A DNA stretch of 64,000 bases from Tupaia tana (Eukaryota > Chordata > Mammalia > Scandentia > Tupaiidae), in assembly GCA_026018925.1 (NCBI GenBank), contig JAKSZU010000016.1, positions 1,736,001-1,800,000 on the forward strand, in the 5' to 3' direction. A program made the translations under genes and the position numbers. A model generated the notes under the pieces. That model did not search any database, was not told the DNA's origin, and worked only from the letters and a program-made list of their open reading frames with translations. Below are positions 63,174 through 64,000 of this stretch, in pieces. Within the stretch, counting starts at the first letter, position 1. The number at the start of each line of letters is the position of its first letter.

Positions 63174-63767
63174 TGGGCTTTTCTTTTTTGGGAGGTTATT
63201 AATTACTGATTCAATCTCCTGGCTTGTTATAGGTCTATTCAGGTTCTCTATGTCCTCCTGATTCAATCTTGGTAGATTACATGCATCTAAGAATTTGTCC
63301 ATCTCCTCCAAGTTATCTTTTTTGTTGGCATATAGTTGCTCATAGTATACTCTGATGATATTTTGTATTTCTACTATGTCTGTTGTAATATTGCCTGTTT
63401 CATCACGTATTTGATTTATCTGGGTTCTTTCTTTCTTTTTCTTGATCAGTCTAGCCAATGGTGTGTTGATCTTGTTAATCTTTTCAAAGAACCAGCTTTT
63501 GTTTTCATTTATTTTCTGTATGGTTTGTTTATTTTCTATTTCACTTACTTCTGCTCGAACCTTTATTATTTCTTTTTGCCTGGCATTTTGGGGGTTTGTT
63601 TGTTGTTGTTTTTCCAATTCCCTCAGGCATGATGTTAAGTTATCTATTTGCCATCTTTCCATCCTTTTCTTATGTGCACTAGTTGCTATGAATTTCCCTC
63701 TTATGACTGCTTTTGCTGTGTCCCATAGATTATGGACACTTGTGTACTCATTATCATTTGTTTCCAT
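63159..63767 (-). pseudogene. L1-F ORF2 linker fragment
   Basis: A 202-codon open piece with [39 protein letters not shown] sequence and NLPKKKSP at its end, where the SINE at 62907-63173 cuts it. The part after the SINE resumes as [19 protein letters not shown]. Confidence 0.85.
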
Positions 63768-64000
63768 AATTTTTTTTATTTCAGCCTTTATTTCTTCAGT
63801 AGTGAAGAAGTCATTCAGAAGTAGGTTGTTCAGTTTCCATGTGTTCGTGTATTTTCGGGGTTGTTTCTTGAAATTAATCTTGAGTTTAATTCCAACATGG
63901 TCAGAGAAGATGCTGGATACAGTTTCTATGCCTTTGAATCAGTAAAGGCTCGATTTGTGTCCTAACATATGATCAATCTTTGAAAAGGTTCCATGCTGAG

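Overview
This is non-coding genomic DNA from a placental mammal, built almost entirely of retroelements. I see no functional host gene. The mammalian signs are LINE-1 elements with ORF1 and ORF2, intronless copies of RPL5, UBE2E and SSB (La), a class I endogenous retrovirus, and dozens of tRNA-derived SINEs. Two SINE types recur. Family A is about 250-280 bp, with a tRNA-like head and a body ending in a run like 'ctatagcgaaaaa'. Family B is about 130-170 bp and ends in 'ctggtcaaattaaaataaata'. They are neither primate Alu nor rodent B1/B2. A lineage with its own tRNA SINEs, such as colugo, is possible, but I cannot confirm the species.

One old, diverged tandem array with a unit of roughly 210-300 bp appears to underlie much of the window. 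Segments lie at about 514-4925, 25086-27109, 31330-34092, 56620-57425 and 58567-59358, and later insertions have split them. Layout: 1-5 kb is array with SINEs, a tiny L1 tail and an RPL5 retrocopy. 5-14 kb holds an inverted LTR-like pair, an antisense LTR carrying a mariner MITE, a solo LTR and a dense cluster of SINEs nested in SINEs. 14-24.8 kb is one UBE2E retrocopy (minus strand) whose 3' UTR was split by a 9.4 kb ERV-F-like provirus, itself hit by three SINEs and one L1. 25-34 kb is array plus an SSB retrocopy split by a mariner MITE, a SINE and a truncated L1.

From 34,093 to 56,619 there is a set of nested L1 insertions. An old 5'-truncated L1 sits inside one array unit. It is split by a near full-length L1 ('L1-A'), which is split again by two near full-length L1s ('L1-B', 'L1-C'). 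Each junction is marked by a target-site duplication. Array sequence resumes on the far side, and a last L1 ('L1-F') runs off the right edge. L1-A and L1-C carry about 127 bp tandem monomers in their 5' UTRs; L1-B carries an unrelated monomer of about 157 bp.

All coding sequence belongs to mobile elements or dead retrocopies. The closest to intact is ORF2 of L1-C, which shows one visible frameshift in a T-run. Every provirus gene is broken. The least expected observations are the array, the two L1 promoter-monomer types, a 60 bp inverted copy of an LTR/L1 junction inside gag, and the GC-rich 5' segment of the UBE2E retrocopy.
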